DNA of 64,000 bases from Pedobacter sp014947265 (lineage in GTDB: Bacteria > Bacteroidota > Bacteroidia > Sphingobacteriales > Sphingobacteriaceae): assembly GCF_014947265.1 (NCBI RefSeq), contig NZ_JADCNK010000001.1, forward strand, positions 310,001 through 374,000, given 5' to 3'. The position numbers and the translations under genes were made by a program. Positions 35,008-43,250 of the stretch are shown piece by piece. Positions within the stretch are counted from its first letter, which is position 1. Each line of letters starts with the position of its first letter. The notes below the pieces were generated by a model, which saw only the letters and a program-made list of their open reading frames with translations, was not told the origin of the DNA and searched no databases.

Positions 35008-35029
35008 TTATGAAACAAAATAATTAAAA

Positions 35030-35590
35030 TTATTCTGCTCCTTCTTCTTTAGTAGCTTCTGCTGCAGGAGCTTCTTCAGTTGCTTCAGCTTCAACAGCTG
35101 GTGCTTCTTCTTCAACAACCTCTTCTGCAACTGGTGCATTTTTAGCTGCGATAACTGCTGCTTTATCTTCTTTTTTCTTAGCTTCTGCTGCTAATGCTGC
35201 TTTACGCGCATCTGCTTTAGAAGTAGCTAAACCTTCTGTTTTACCAGAAATTTTACCTGCTTTAGCATCCAACCAAGCTGCAAATTTTTCATCTGCCTGT
35301 TCTTGAGTTAAAGCTCCTTTTTTAACACCACCTTCTAAGTGTTTTTTGTATAAAACACCTTTGTAAGAAAGGATAGCACGAGCAGTATCAGTTGGTTGTG
35401 CACCACTGTTTACCCAAGCTAAAGTTTTTTCGAAGTTAATTTCGATGGTAGCAGGATTGGTATTTGGGTTGTAAGAACCTAAACGCTCAATGAATTTACC
35501 ATCACGTGGAGAGCGAGAATCTGCTACCACAACGTGGAAAAAAGGTTTTCCTTTTTTACCGAATCTTTGCAATCTGATTTTAGTTGCCAT
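35030..35590 (-). CDS. rpsP: Ribosomal protein S16 with long acidic/alanine-rich tail
   Basis: The first 85 or so residues are a normal S16 (IRLQRFGKKGKPFFHVVVADSRSPRDG, FIERLGSYNP); the remaining 100 residues extend the protein to 186, twice the E. coli length, with Lys- then Ala/Glu-rich sequence ending AEATEEAPAAEATKEEGAE. Such tails are a Bacteroidetes feature and are probably disordered on the ribosome surface. A -7 box TATCTTTG on the minus strand (35647-35654) predicts a leader of about 50 nt. Heads the rpsP-rimM pair. Confidence 0.95.
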   Translation of the reverse strand: MATKIRLQRFGKKGKPFFHVVVADSRSPRDGKFIERLGSYNPNTNPATIEINFEKTLAWVNSGAQPTDTARAILSYKGVLYKKHLEGGVKKGALTQEQADEKFAAWLDAKAGKISGKTEGLATSKADARKAALAAEAKKKEDKAAVIAAKNAPVAEEVVEEEAPAVEAEATEEAPAAEATKEEGAE

Positions 35591-35646
35591 TTTCTTTTGT
35601 ATTTATGTATTCAACATAGTTCCCGGAGCTTCATGCTGCGGGGCTG

Positions 35647-35654
35647 CAAAGATA
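35647..35654 (-). promoter_or_regulatory. -7 box (TATCTTTG, minus) for rpsP
   Basis: Plus-strand CAAAGATA, 56 nt before the rpsP start. Matches TAnnTTTG. Unlike trmD or the MscS-like gene, rpsP would have a real 5' leader. Confidence 0.5.
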
Positions 35655-35734
35655 ACTAAAATACTGTAAATTAAAAACATAGTTTAATTTCTTTGTTTTC
35701 AGGATATTTGCACCAAAATATTTGCAGGTACAGA

Positions 35735-36256
35735 ATGGAAAGAATTGCGATTGATATGGACGAGGTGATTGCCGACGCCGTTGGAAAATTTATTAAATTA
35801 TATAACCGGGATTTTAATGTTCCGCTTGATTTAAAGATTGACGCAGGAAACGAGATTTACCACCATGTTCCACAGGATGTTAACCAAAAATGGTTCGAAT
35901 ATATCAATGAACCTGGCTTTTTTCGCGACCTTGAGGTGATTGAAGATAGCCAGCGGGTAATTAAAGCCTTAAAGGAAAAATATGATGTGTATATTGTTTC
36001 GGCAGCAATGGAGTTCCGCAATTCATTGGTCGACAAATACGATTGGATGGCCGAACATTTTCCTTTCATTGATTGGCAGCACATCATGTTCTGCGGAAAT
36101 AAAATTGTGAATGTTGACATCATCATTGACGACCGCATTAAAAACTTTGTAAATTTTAACGGTCGACCTTTATTATTTTCATCGCCCCACAATTTGCTTG
36201 TAACAGAATACGAACGTGTAAATACCTGGGAAGAGGTAGCGGGTTTGTTGCTATAA
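35735..36256 (+). CDS. 5'(3')-deoxyribonucleotidase (NT5C-like HAD phosphatase)
   Basis: A HAD-superfamily phosphatase of 173 residues, starting at the ATG at 35735 (MERIAIDMDEVIADAVGKF); the frame is open upstream to a TTG, but that would add unrelated residues. Motif I DMDEVIAD supplies nucleophile Asp7 and acid/base Asp9; YIVSAAMEF is motif II and the DIIIDDRIKNF block motif IV. This matches the 5' nucleotidase, deoxy (Pyrimidine), cytosolic type C group that hydrolyses dNMPs. A perfect 36-bp palindrome follows the stop. Confidence 0.85.
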   Translation: MERIAIDMDEVIADAVGKFIKLYNRDFNVPLDLKIDAGNEIYHHVPQDVNQKWFEYINEPGFFRDLEVIEDSQRVIKALKEKYDVYIVSAAMEFRNSLVDKYDWMAEHFPFIDWQHIMFCGNKIVNVDIIIDDRIKNFVNFNGRPLLFSSPHNLLVTEYERVNTWEEVAGLLL

Positions 36257-36260
36257 TATA

Positions 36261-36296
36261 ATTCATAGGGGTCGACTTAAGTCGACCCCTATGAAT
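36261..36296. repeat. Perfect 36-bp palindrome between convergent genes
   Basis: ATTCATAGGGGTCGACTT at 36261-36278 is followed without spacer by its exact reverse complement. It lies between the nucleotidase stop and the VIT-gene stop, so it may act as a bidirectional terminator even though no T-run follows. Confidence 0.8.
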
Positions 36297-36315
36297 ACAA
36301 TTAATCAATATAATC

Positions 36316-39300
36316 CTAAAAATTAAATTCACCTACCAGGTTTCCCCCGCTACTCTCAGCTGCGAGCGGCAATACAATTACTTTTCTTTGCTGTTTACCA
36401 GTAGCATATCGGGTATAAATCTCAGCGGTAACGGTTGTTGGACCGCTAATATTAATCTGGTTATCGCCATAATAATTCACCTCAATTTTATATTTTCCTT
36501 TTATCGCTTTTTTAATCATAAACTGCTCCGGGCCATAACCTGAGGTAAAATCGTTGCTGATCCTTCCGCCAATTTTCGTTCTGGAGTTTCCATAATATCC
36601 TTTTTCTCCCGTTGGGTCAGTTAACCAAAGGTCGATATCGGTATCATTTTTATTCCAGTTGAGCACTACACGCACATCAACAGATAAAGGTTGGATCAAC
36701 CGTTTATCAATTTCTTTTGTACTGAGTTTATTGCCATGTTTTGCCAGGAGGTTATTCATTTCCGAAATGATGATTTCTTCGATGCCCTGGTCTCTATCGG
36801 CAATCTGGGCATTATAACTTTGGGTAAGTACCTTATATAAATTATCTAATGCTGGTTGATATTGCCCGTTATCAGCCAACGCCAAGGCATAATCCCTATA
36901 ACTCTGTGCATCCATAGGACGCCATTGCAAGACTTTTTGGGTAATAAAAAGCTCATCTTTATAATTTCCGGTTTGCTTTAATTTATAGGCCAGGGTTTTA
37001 TATAGATCGGCATTCTCCAAATCTAAATCGGCAATATTGCTTAAAATGGTTAAGGCCCTTACACTGTCTTTCTGCTGGTAAAACCAATTCGCCACATCAA
37101 AATAAAACATCGGTGTTGAAATGTATTTTGAGCGCATTTTTAAATAAGCCCGGTAAGCACTATCTGGTTTACCGACCAGGTTCTTCATATAATCTTTATC
37201 ACTTTTAAATTCAGGGATAATGATGGCGGGTTGCTGTTGTGGTGCAGGCGGCGGCATTTTCATGGCATCTACTCTTGCTATCTGAACACCCGCAACCCTA
37301 CCCTGAAGAGCGCTTGAAGCATTGCTTCTAATGATCGTGACCGATCCCGTTACAGCAGTTTTTTGCTGAGCGGCATAGCCTACAACCACCACTTCATTTA
37401 ATTGATTCGTTTCTTTATCTCTTCTGGCAGCTCCAGTAGCTGGAGCAGGCGTTACCGCTTGTGGCATAGGTGGAACTACCATTTCAGCTGCTTTCGCAAC
37501 TTCTCGACTTGGTGCGTCACCAACTGGTTCGCTCATTACGATATCAGCTGTCGGAATTCCATTTACATCTCTCTGCCCAGGGTCAGGGTATCTCTCTTTC
37601 TTCTTTCCTGATTCTTTATAGTAGAAGTCGGTATTCCACCAGGTTTTCAGTTCTTTGGTCATGGCTACCGCAGCATCGATCAAATCTTGCTTACGTTCCA
37701 AAATAGCCGTTCTGCGTTGCTTCAAAACCGCATTATAGGCCTGTTGAAGTTCAATAGGAGGCACAATATCATAACGCAGGTAATCATCAAGATTTTCAAG
37801 CACTATTAGGCTGGTATTGCGGGTAACAATACCAAACTGTTTACTTAAAACGCTGATATCATCTTTATTTTCTTCGTACTGGATATCCATTTCAGCAATT
37901 TTCTTCTGCGCCCAAACGCGGCTTACATCAATACTGCTCAAAGTATGCTCAGTAGCATTTAAGCGAATCACTTGTTCTGAAACAACAGTATTTCCAAAAC
38001 CAAACTGCAACGTAAATTCAGTATTAAATTCATTCATAATACCAGATAAAGAGAAATGTCCGTTTACATTTACTTTCATTGAAGGATAAGTCTGCCTTAC
38101 ATCCGCTCCATTTTTGATTCCTAAAAACTGAAGGTTCTGCTGATTTAATTGTTTAAAAGCATCGTTAACCGTTATGGAATTGAGGTTTACAAACTGTCCG
38201 CCAGTTTTTAAGGTGATATATTTTAAAGTGCTGTAATCTGCTTTTAGCGCCGTATTAATACAATGAACAGGTTTATTTAAAGCAATACTATTGCTTCCGA
38301 AGGTAGATAAGCCATCTGTAAATAAAAGATATTCGTCTGCCTGGATGGCCTTTGCATTTATTGCGCTGAAATTTGTGCCGCCATCGTAAACCAGTTTTTT
38401 CAGTTTATCTTTTAATGCAGACCAATTGCCATTTGATATGACGAATGTTCCGCCATTTTTAAAACCATTATTTACCAGGCCCAACTGGATATTTAAGTTT
38501 TGTTTTTGCCTGATGATTAAATCAAGCAATTCCATTTCTTTATCGGTGTTGCGTTGAAGACCACTTAACGATACATCCCAGAGCAGGCCAATATGGTTGG
38601 CCCACTGCCGCTGCCGGTTTTCAATTTTAGGAAAAACATTCACCAGAAAATAGTAGCCAGATGATGCTTTTTGCATTTGTACCTCAGGGAGGTTATTTCG
38701 CTTTGGCAGATTAATGGTGAGGCCATTTTGGGGCTGGTAATTGGTTTTATTAATCTCGCCAACATAGGTATTCCCATTGGCCTTTAAATTAAAACTGCCA
38801 TCAGGCTGTTCGCCAAGCTCTGGTTTGATAACGCTTTCAAAAACGGTGGTTTTTAAGCTGAAATTTTCAATGGCCTGATTATAATCTAAGGGCAGGTGAT
38901 ACCTTAAAACATTTGCGTTATTAAAACTTAATTCTTCTTCATAACCCACAATGATAGTCCTGCTCCCATTTGCAGGCAAAGGATATATTCTGGTACGGAA
39001 ATTATTCCCTTCAACTTTCTCCAGCAGCCCCGGATCGACCCGTCTGCGCTCAATACTTTCGAAAACTTCGGTTGCTTTTGCTTTTTCCACGGGTACGGCT
39101 TCGCGCATTTTCCCATTGATATCTAAAGCATAACGGCTAATACTCACTCCCTCCGGCATCGGGAAAGTAAGTTCGCCCTCTAAAACGCGGTTGCTGCTAT
39201 TATGAAAGGTCATTGTCATCACCGTTGTGGCAATATTTCCTGTTATCTGTACATCGATATTCAGTTTCTTAAGTTTAACAGATTCTTTCTGTTCTGCAGT

Positions 39301-39396
39301 TTCGGCCTGTTGTACCTTTAACACTGGCATTTGCGCCTTAGCAAAAAAAGCAACCAATAATAAGGGGAGGAGGAGTAAAGTTCTAGATGTGCTCAT
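36316..39396 (-). CDS. VIT and von Willebrand A domain protein with SusC-like motif, TPR and DUF2135 regions
   Basis: A 1026-residue exported protein. Signal peptide ends FFAKAQ; a VIT domain (about 30-160), a VWA-like domain (about 265-420; its MIDAS-type DVSLSG site), a linker and then, at about 663-711, NEVVVVGYAAQQKTAVTGSV...LQGRVAGVQI, the plug signature of SusC/RagA receptors. A TPR-like region (about 760-900) follows, and the last part resembles DUF2135 (VDVRVVLNWNKNDTDIDLWLTDP). The SusC-like piece has no barrel, so it is probably a surface or secreted adhesive/scaffold part. It converges with the nucleotidase gene across a perfect palindrome. Confidence 0.82.
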   Translation of the reverse strand: MSTSRTLLLLPLLLVAFFAKAQMPVLKVQQAETAEQKESVKLKKLNIDVQITGNIATTVMTMTFHNSSNRVLEGELTFPMPEGVSISRYALDINGKMREAVPVEKAKATEVFESIERRRVDPGLLEKVEGNNFRTRIYPLPANGSRTIIVGYEEELSFNNANVLRYHLPLDYNQAIENFSLKTTVFESVIKPELGEQPDGSFNLKANGNTYVGEINKTNYQPQNGLTINLPKRNNLPEVQMQKASSGYYFLVNVFPKIENRQRQWANHIGLLWDVSLSGLQRNTDKEMELLDLIIRQKQNLNIQLGLVNNGFKNGGTFVISNGNWSALKDKLKKLVYDGGTNFSAINAKAIQADEYLLFTDGLSTFGSNSIALNKPVHCINTALKADYSTLKYITLKTGGQFVNLNSITVNDAFKQLNQQNLQFLGIKNGADVRQTYPSMKVNVNGHFSLSGIMNEFNTEFTLQFGFGNTVVSEQVIRLNATEHTLSSIDVSRVWAQKKIAEMDIQYEENKDDISVLSKQFGIVTRNTSLIVLENLDDYLRYDIVPPIELQQAYNAVLKQRRTAILERKQDLIDAAVAMTKELKTWWNTDFYYKESGKKKERYPDPGQRDVNGIPTADIVMSEPVGDAPSREVAKAAEMVVPPMPQAVTPAPATGAARRDKETNQLNEVVVVGYAAQQKTAVTGSVTIIRSNASSALQGRVAGVQIARVDAMKMPPPAPQQQPAIIIPEFKSDKDYMKNLVGKPDSAYRAYLKMRSKYISTPMFYFDVANWFYQQKDSVRALTILSNIADLDLENADLYKTLAYKLKQTGNYKDELFITQKVLQWRPMDAQSYRDYALALADNGQYQPALDNLYKVLTQSYNAQIADRDQGIEEIIISEMNNLLAKHGNKLSTKEIDKRLIQPLSVDVRVVLNWNKNDTDIDLWLTDPTGEKGYYGNSRTKIGGRISNDFTSGYGPEQFMIKKAIKGKYKIEVNYYGDNQINISGPTTVTAEIYTRYATGKQQRKVIVLPLAAESSGGNLVGEFNF

Positions 39397-39572
39397 AGCA
39401 TTGATTTTTAATAGTGATGCAAAAGCATTGGCGATTTCATAAATTTATTTTTTAGAAGTGCTTAGCGGCCTTAGATTTAGCAGCACAAAACCACTTTAGA
39501 AATACTTAAAAAAGCTTTCTGAAAAATGTAACATTTTTTAAAAAATTTGTTCTAATGATAAAAACTGAAACG

Positions 39573-39896
39573 ATGTTAGTAACCACAACGCCCACAGTTG
39601 AGGGCAGAAAAATTATAAAATATATCGGTCTGGTTACCGGAGAAACGATAATTGGCGCAAATATTTTTAAAGATTTATTTGCAGGCATAACAGATATAGT
39701 AGGGGGTAGATCGAGTTCTTACGAACGCGTTTTAAGAGAGGGTAAAGATACAGCCGTTAACGAAATGCAACAATATGCAGCCGCTTTGGGTGCAAATGCT
39801 ATTGTTGGTGTTGATTTAGATTACGAAACAGTAGGGAGCGGCGGAAGCATGCTCATGGTAAGCGCCAATGGTACTGCTGTAATTTTAGCAGATTAA
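39573..39896 (+). CDS. YbjQ/UPF0145 family protein
   Basis: A 107-residue protein of the YbjQ family: MLVTTTPTVEGRKIIKYIGLVTGETIIGANIFKDLFAGI, DIVGGRSSSYE, MQQYAAALGANAIVGVDLDYE and MLMVSANGTAV. The start at 39573 aligns with E. coli YbjQ (MQFSTTPTLEG), though an ATG six codons upstream is also possible. The fold is small and oligomeric, with a putative heavy-metal-binding label but no proven function. An intrinsic terminator follows at 39932-39959. Confidence 0.92.
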   Translation: MLVTTTPTVEGRKIIKYIGLVTGETIIGANIFKDLFAGITDIVGGRSSSYERVLREGKDTAVNEMQQYAAALGANAIVGVDLDYETVGSGGSMLMVSANGTAVILAD

Positions 39897-39931
39897 GAAA
39901 TTGCTTATTGCGAAAACTAAGCAAAAACAAG

Positions 39932-39966
39932 AAAGTCTTTCCGGTGCGGGAAAGACTTTTCTTTTT
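39932..39966 (+). terminator. Intrinsic terminator after ybjQ-like gene
   Basis: Stem AAAGTCTTTCC / GGAAAGACTTT with a 6-base loop, then TTTCTTTTT. It also lies at the 3' end of convergent pfkA. Confidence 0.8.
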
Positions 39967-39981
39967 ATATCCTGTTTCCTT

Positions 39982-40965
39982 TTAAAACGAAAGTATATCG
40001 ATGAGTTTAAGCCATTTGGCACTCACTTTTTCGGCATTAATGTGTTTAATGGCATGATCGAAGGGAGTAAAAATAATTTCGCGGTTTACCTGCCCGGCCA
40101 TTACGCCGCTTTCGCCGCTAATTAAGCCCTCTACAGCAGCAACACCTAAGCGGCTTGCTAATACACGGTCCATACAAGTTGGTTTACCTCCACGCTGAAT
40201 GTGACCCAAAACCGAAACCTTTGTATCGTAGTGTGGGTATTTTTCCTGCAAAATTTCGCCAACTTTAAATGCACCTCCGGTATCATCACCTTCGGCAACA
40301 ATAATAATTTTCGAGGCTTTATCTTTACGGCTATGCTCTAATTTATGTAAAATATCATCGGCATTCATATTGGCTTCAGGGATCATAATCGCTTCTGCGC
40401 CTACGCCAATTCCACTTCTTAAAGCAATTAATCCGGAGTCACGACCCATCACTTCCACAATAAAAAGCCTGTCATGCGATTCGGCTGTATCCCTGATCCT
40501 ATCTACCGCATCAATAACAGTGTTGATGGCAGAATCATAACCGATGGTAAAATCGGTACCTGCCAAATCGTTATCAATTGTTCCAGGTAACCCTACAATC
40601 GGGAAATCGAACTCTTTAGAAAAAATATTGGCCCCCGTAAATGTTCCGTCACCACCAATTACCACTAAAGCATCAATGCCTTTAGCTTTCAGGTTTTCAT
40701 AAGCTTTTTTTCTGCCCTCAACGGTTCTAAAAGCTTCACTACGTGCGGTTTTTAAAATGGTTCCTCCGCGCTGGATAATATTTGCTACAGATTTGCGGTC
40801 CATAGGGATAAAATCATTGTTGATCAGCCCTTCGTAGCCACGGATAAAACCAGTTACTTCAATGTCATAATAAATAGAGCCTCTTACTACAGCCCTAATT
40901 GCGGCGTTCATGCCTGGCGAATCTCCGCCAGAGGTTAAAACACCAATATTCTTAATCTTATTCAT
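39982..40965 (-). CDS. pfkA: ATP-dependent 6-phosphofructokinase
   Basis: Glycolytic kinase of 327 residues using start 40965 (MNKIKNIGVLTSGGDSPGMN); a longer frame would add eleven residues inside the upstream gene's end. Signature blocks: TSGGDSPGMNAAIR, VVIGGDGTFTGA, LPGTIDNDLAGTDFTIGYDSA and a catalytic TIDND aspartate region, then VEVMGRDSGLIAL and VLGHIQRGG (allosteric/effector region). The gene overlaps the DsbD stop by 8 bp, so translation of the two is probably coupled in a dsbD-pfkA transcript. Typical length and no anomalies. Confidence 0.96.
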   Translation of the reverse strand: MNKIKNIGVLTSGGDSPGMNAAIRAVVRGSIYYDIEVTGFIRGYEGLINNDFIPMDRKSVANIIQRGGTILKTARSEAFRTVEGRKKAYENLKAKGIDALVVIGGDGTFTGANIFSKEFDFPIVGLPGTIDNDLAGTDFTIGYDSAINTVIDAVDRIRDTAESHDRLFIVEVMGRDSGLIALRSGIGVGAEAIMIPEANMNADDILHKLEHSRKDKASKIIIVAEGDDTGGAFKVGEILQEKYPHYDTKVSVLGHIQRGGKPTCMDRVLASRLGVAAVEGLISGESGVMAGQVNREIIFTPFDHAIKHINAEKVSAKWLKLIDILSF

Positions 40966-42646
40966 TTGTTTGTTTCTTAGCAAATTCTGATAATCCATTA
41001 TCCAGATATTGCAAATATTTGTCTATATCAAATTCTACTCCAATAGGAGGCGAAACTAATTCTTTTTCATCAGTACCCAAAAGTACATAATATGGTTGCG
41101 AAATGGTATTAAATCTTTCAGCCTGCAAATGTTTGAATTTTTTACCAACAGTATTCACTTTTGTGCCTAAAATTTTAGAGTCAAATTGTTCTGCTTCAGG
41201 CAAACTGGTTTTATCATCTGTATAAAGCGATACCACAATATAATCTTCTTTCAATTTTTTAAGCACTCTTGGGTCAGACCAAACCCTGGCTTCCATTTCT
41301 CTGCAATTTACGCATCCATGTCCTGTGAAATCTAAAAACAATGGTTTTTTTACCTCTTTAGCATAAGCAAGGGCTTCCTGGTAATCGAAGAACCCGTCGA
41401 TATTATGCGGAATGTGCAAGAATTCTGAATATTTTCGTTTAGCATGTGTAATTGCTGGGCTTGAGCCACCGCCACCATCTTGCCCGATTACAAAATCCTG
41501 AGTGGATAAAGGCGGCACCAATGCACTCACTGCTTTTAAAGGTGCTCCCCATAAGCCCGGAATGAGATAAATGGCAAATACAAAAGTTGCTGTTGCAATA
41601 AATAATCTTGGCACTGAAACATAAGGGAGGTCACTATCATGAGAAAACTTAATTTTTCCCAATAAATAAACGCCCAAAATTAAGGCAAGTACAATCCAGA
41701 TGGCCAGGAATATCTCACGGTCCAATATTCCCCAGTGATAGGCCAAATCGGCTGTTGAAAGGAATTTTAATGATAAACCCAATTCTAAGAACCCCAGAAA
41801 AACCTTGATTGAATTTAACCAACCACCTGATTTTGGTAGCCCTGTCATTAAACTTGGGAAAATAGCAAACATGGTAAAAATTAACGCCAATGATAGCGAA
41901 AAGCCGAACATAACGATAACAGGTGTTAACAGATCGGTATTAATGGCAACCAATGAGGTTCCAATTAAAGGCCCTGTACAAGAAAAGGAAACAACAGCCA
42001 GGGTTGCTGCCATAAAAAAGATTCCGCTTAAACCTTTAGCATCCGATTTTGCATCCAGTTTATTTACAAATGAACTAGGCAGCGTAATTTCGAAAGCACC
42101 TAGAAATGATACACCAAAAACGATTAGGATGAGGAAGATGAAAATATTAAAAAATCCATCGGTCGATATTTCATTTAATGCACTGGCGCCCCAGATCAAG
42201 GTAATAATTACGCCTAAACCCACGTAAATTACAATGATCGATAAACCATAAATAATAGCACTCCTGATTCCTTTTGCCCTGCTTTCGGCTCTTTTGGTAA
42301 AGAAACCGACAGTAAGCGGAACCATCGGAAAAATACATGGAAGAAAAAAAGCAGCAATACCGGCCAAAAGGCCTAAACCAAAGGTTACCCAAAGCGATTG
42401 TTTTGGAGCATCTTTGCCAGCTACAGTAGCTTTTCCTGCTTTAACCGTATCCTTTTTAAGGGTATCTTTTTCCGTTTTTACCTGCTTATTGGCGGCACTA
42501 TCCTGTGCTGAACCTACTTCGGTAAAAACAATATCATCAGGAGGGGCGGTTGCTGTGGTATCTTGTGTTACGAGGGCGTAACTCTTAATAGCTGGCAATG
42601 CAATAAACATTGTAGCCATTAACAACAATAATAAAACCTTTTTCAT
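40958..42646 (-). CDS. dsbD: DsbD-type thiol:disulfide interchange protein, membrane and C-terminal thioredoxin domains
   Basis: A 562-residue protein beginning with a signal sequence and a charged linker, then about eight membrane helices of the DsbD/CcdA transmembrane core (FFLPCIFPMVPLTVGFFTKRAESR; the CTGPLIG block) and a C-terminal thioredoxin-like domain with active site C445-V-N-C448 (GHGCVNCREMEA). It passes electrons from cytosolic thioredoxin to periplasmic partners. The nDsbD domain is absent here but is encoded by the next upstream gene (42795), so the function is split. Translationally coupled to pfkA. Confidence 0.9.
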   Translation of the reverse strand: MKKVLLLLLMATMFIALPAIKSYALVTQDTTATAPPDDIVFTEVGSAQDSAANKQVKTEKDTLKKDTVKAGKATVAGKDAPKQSLWVTFGLGLLAGIAAFFLPCIFPMVPLTVGFFTKRAESRAKGIRSAIIYGLSIIVIYVGLGVIITLIWGASALNEISTDGFFNIFIFLILIVFGVSFLGAFEITLPSSFVNKLDAKSDAKGLSGIFFMAATLAVVSFSCTGPLIGTSLVAINTDLLTPVIVMFGFSLSLALIFTMFAIFPSLMTGLPKSGGWLNSIKVFLGFLELGLSLKFLSTADLAYHWGILDREIFLAIWIVLALILGVYLLGKIKFSHDSDLPYVSVPRLFIATATFVFAIYLIPGLWGAPLKAVSALVPPLSTQDFVIGQDGGGGSSPAITHAKRKYSEFLHIPHNIDGFFDYQEALAYAKEVKKPLFLDFTGHGCVNCREMEARVWSDPRVLKKLKEDYIVVSLYTDDKTSLPEAEQFDSKILGTKVNTVGKKFKHLQAERFNTISQPYYVLLGTDEKELVSPPIGVEFDIDKYLQYLDNGLSEFAKKQTNE

Positions 42647-42740
42647 TTGTGTGTTTTGTGTGTGTGTTTTGAATCCGTGAAATTAAGAATAATTTTAGAA
42701 ACGATTTTTTTTAAACCACAACACTTCGTAGATTTTACTT

Positions 42741-42775
42741 TAAAAAGAAACAGTCCCGAAAATTCGGAACTGTTT
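42741..42775 (-). terminator. Hairpin between the two dsbD parts
   Basis: AAACAGTCCCGAA / TTCGGAACTGTTT (one G-U pair) with a 2-base loop. On the minus strand it runs into a short T-rich stretch (complement of TAAAAAG). It could attenuate or end the transcript of the upstream domain gene. Confidence 0.55.
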
Positions 42776-42794
42776 GCAAATATTTTGATTTCAA

Positions 42795-43244
42795 CTATTT
42801 AACCGGAATACTGAACTCAACTTCTTCTGGCGGAAGACATTGTTTATCGTTACAAACCATAAACTCTACCACACCTTTAACTACTGTAGTTGCTTTGTTT
42901 AGCTTAATTTTTTGTTGAAAAATTACCGCTTTTTCAAAATAACTTACATTCATTTTAAAAGTGCTTTCATATTTAACAATAGCTTTAGGCTCAATTGTTT
43001 TACCTGCAAGGCTGAAATCTTTAGAAGGGGTAAAAGTAAAAGTGGTTTTTACCGGCCCTCCATCTTTCACATTCTGAGAATAAATATGCCATCTGTCATC
43101 AATTGTCGCCTTTAAATAAATTATAGCTTCAGTTTTACTTACTTTCTTTGCTGAGTAAGCCCATGTTACCGGTTTTTCAATTTGAGCGAATGCGCCAGCA
43201 ACAGTAAAAAGTACCATCGAAAGCACCAGGGTGATTTTTTTCAT
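42795..43244 (-). CDS. Stand-alone nDsbD-like (DsbD alpha) domain protein
   Basis: A 149-residue exported protein (signal peptide ending GAFAQ) made of one immunoglobulin-like domain of the nDsbD type. A pair of cysteines, C131 and C136, in VCNDKQCLPP near the C-terminus corresponds to the redox pair of nDsbD. It lies 148 bp upstream of the DsbD core gene, on the same strand, with a hairpin between. It would take electrons from the thioredoxin-like domain of the partner protein and pass them to periplasmic clients. Both genes begin with similar GTGTGTTTTGTGTGTG-like leader sequence. Confidence 0.85.
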   Translation of the reverse strand: MKKITLVLSMVLFTVAGAFAQIEKPVTWAYSAKKVSKTEAIIYLKATIDDRWHIYSQNVKDGGPVKTTFTFTPSKDFSLAGKTIEPKAIVKYESTFKMNVSYFEKAVIFQQKIKLNKATTVVKGVVEFMVCNDKQCLPPEEVEFSIPVK

Positions 43245-43250
43245 TTGTGT

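Noticed and set aside
39401..39572. A gene between the VIT and YbjQ-type genes.
   Set aside because: Short AT-rich divergent spacer; no ORF with coding character.
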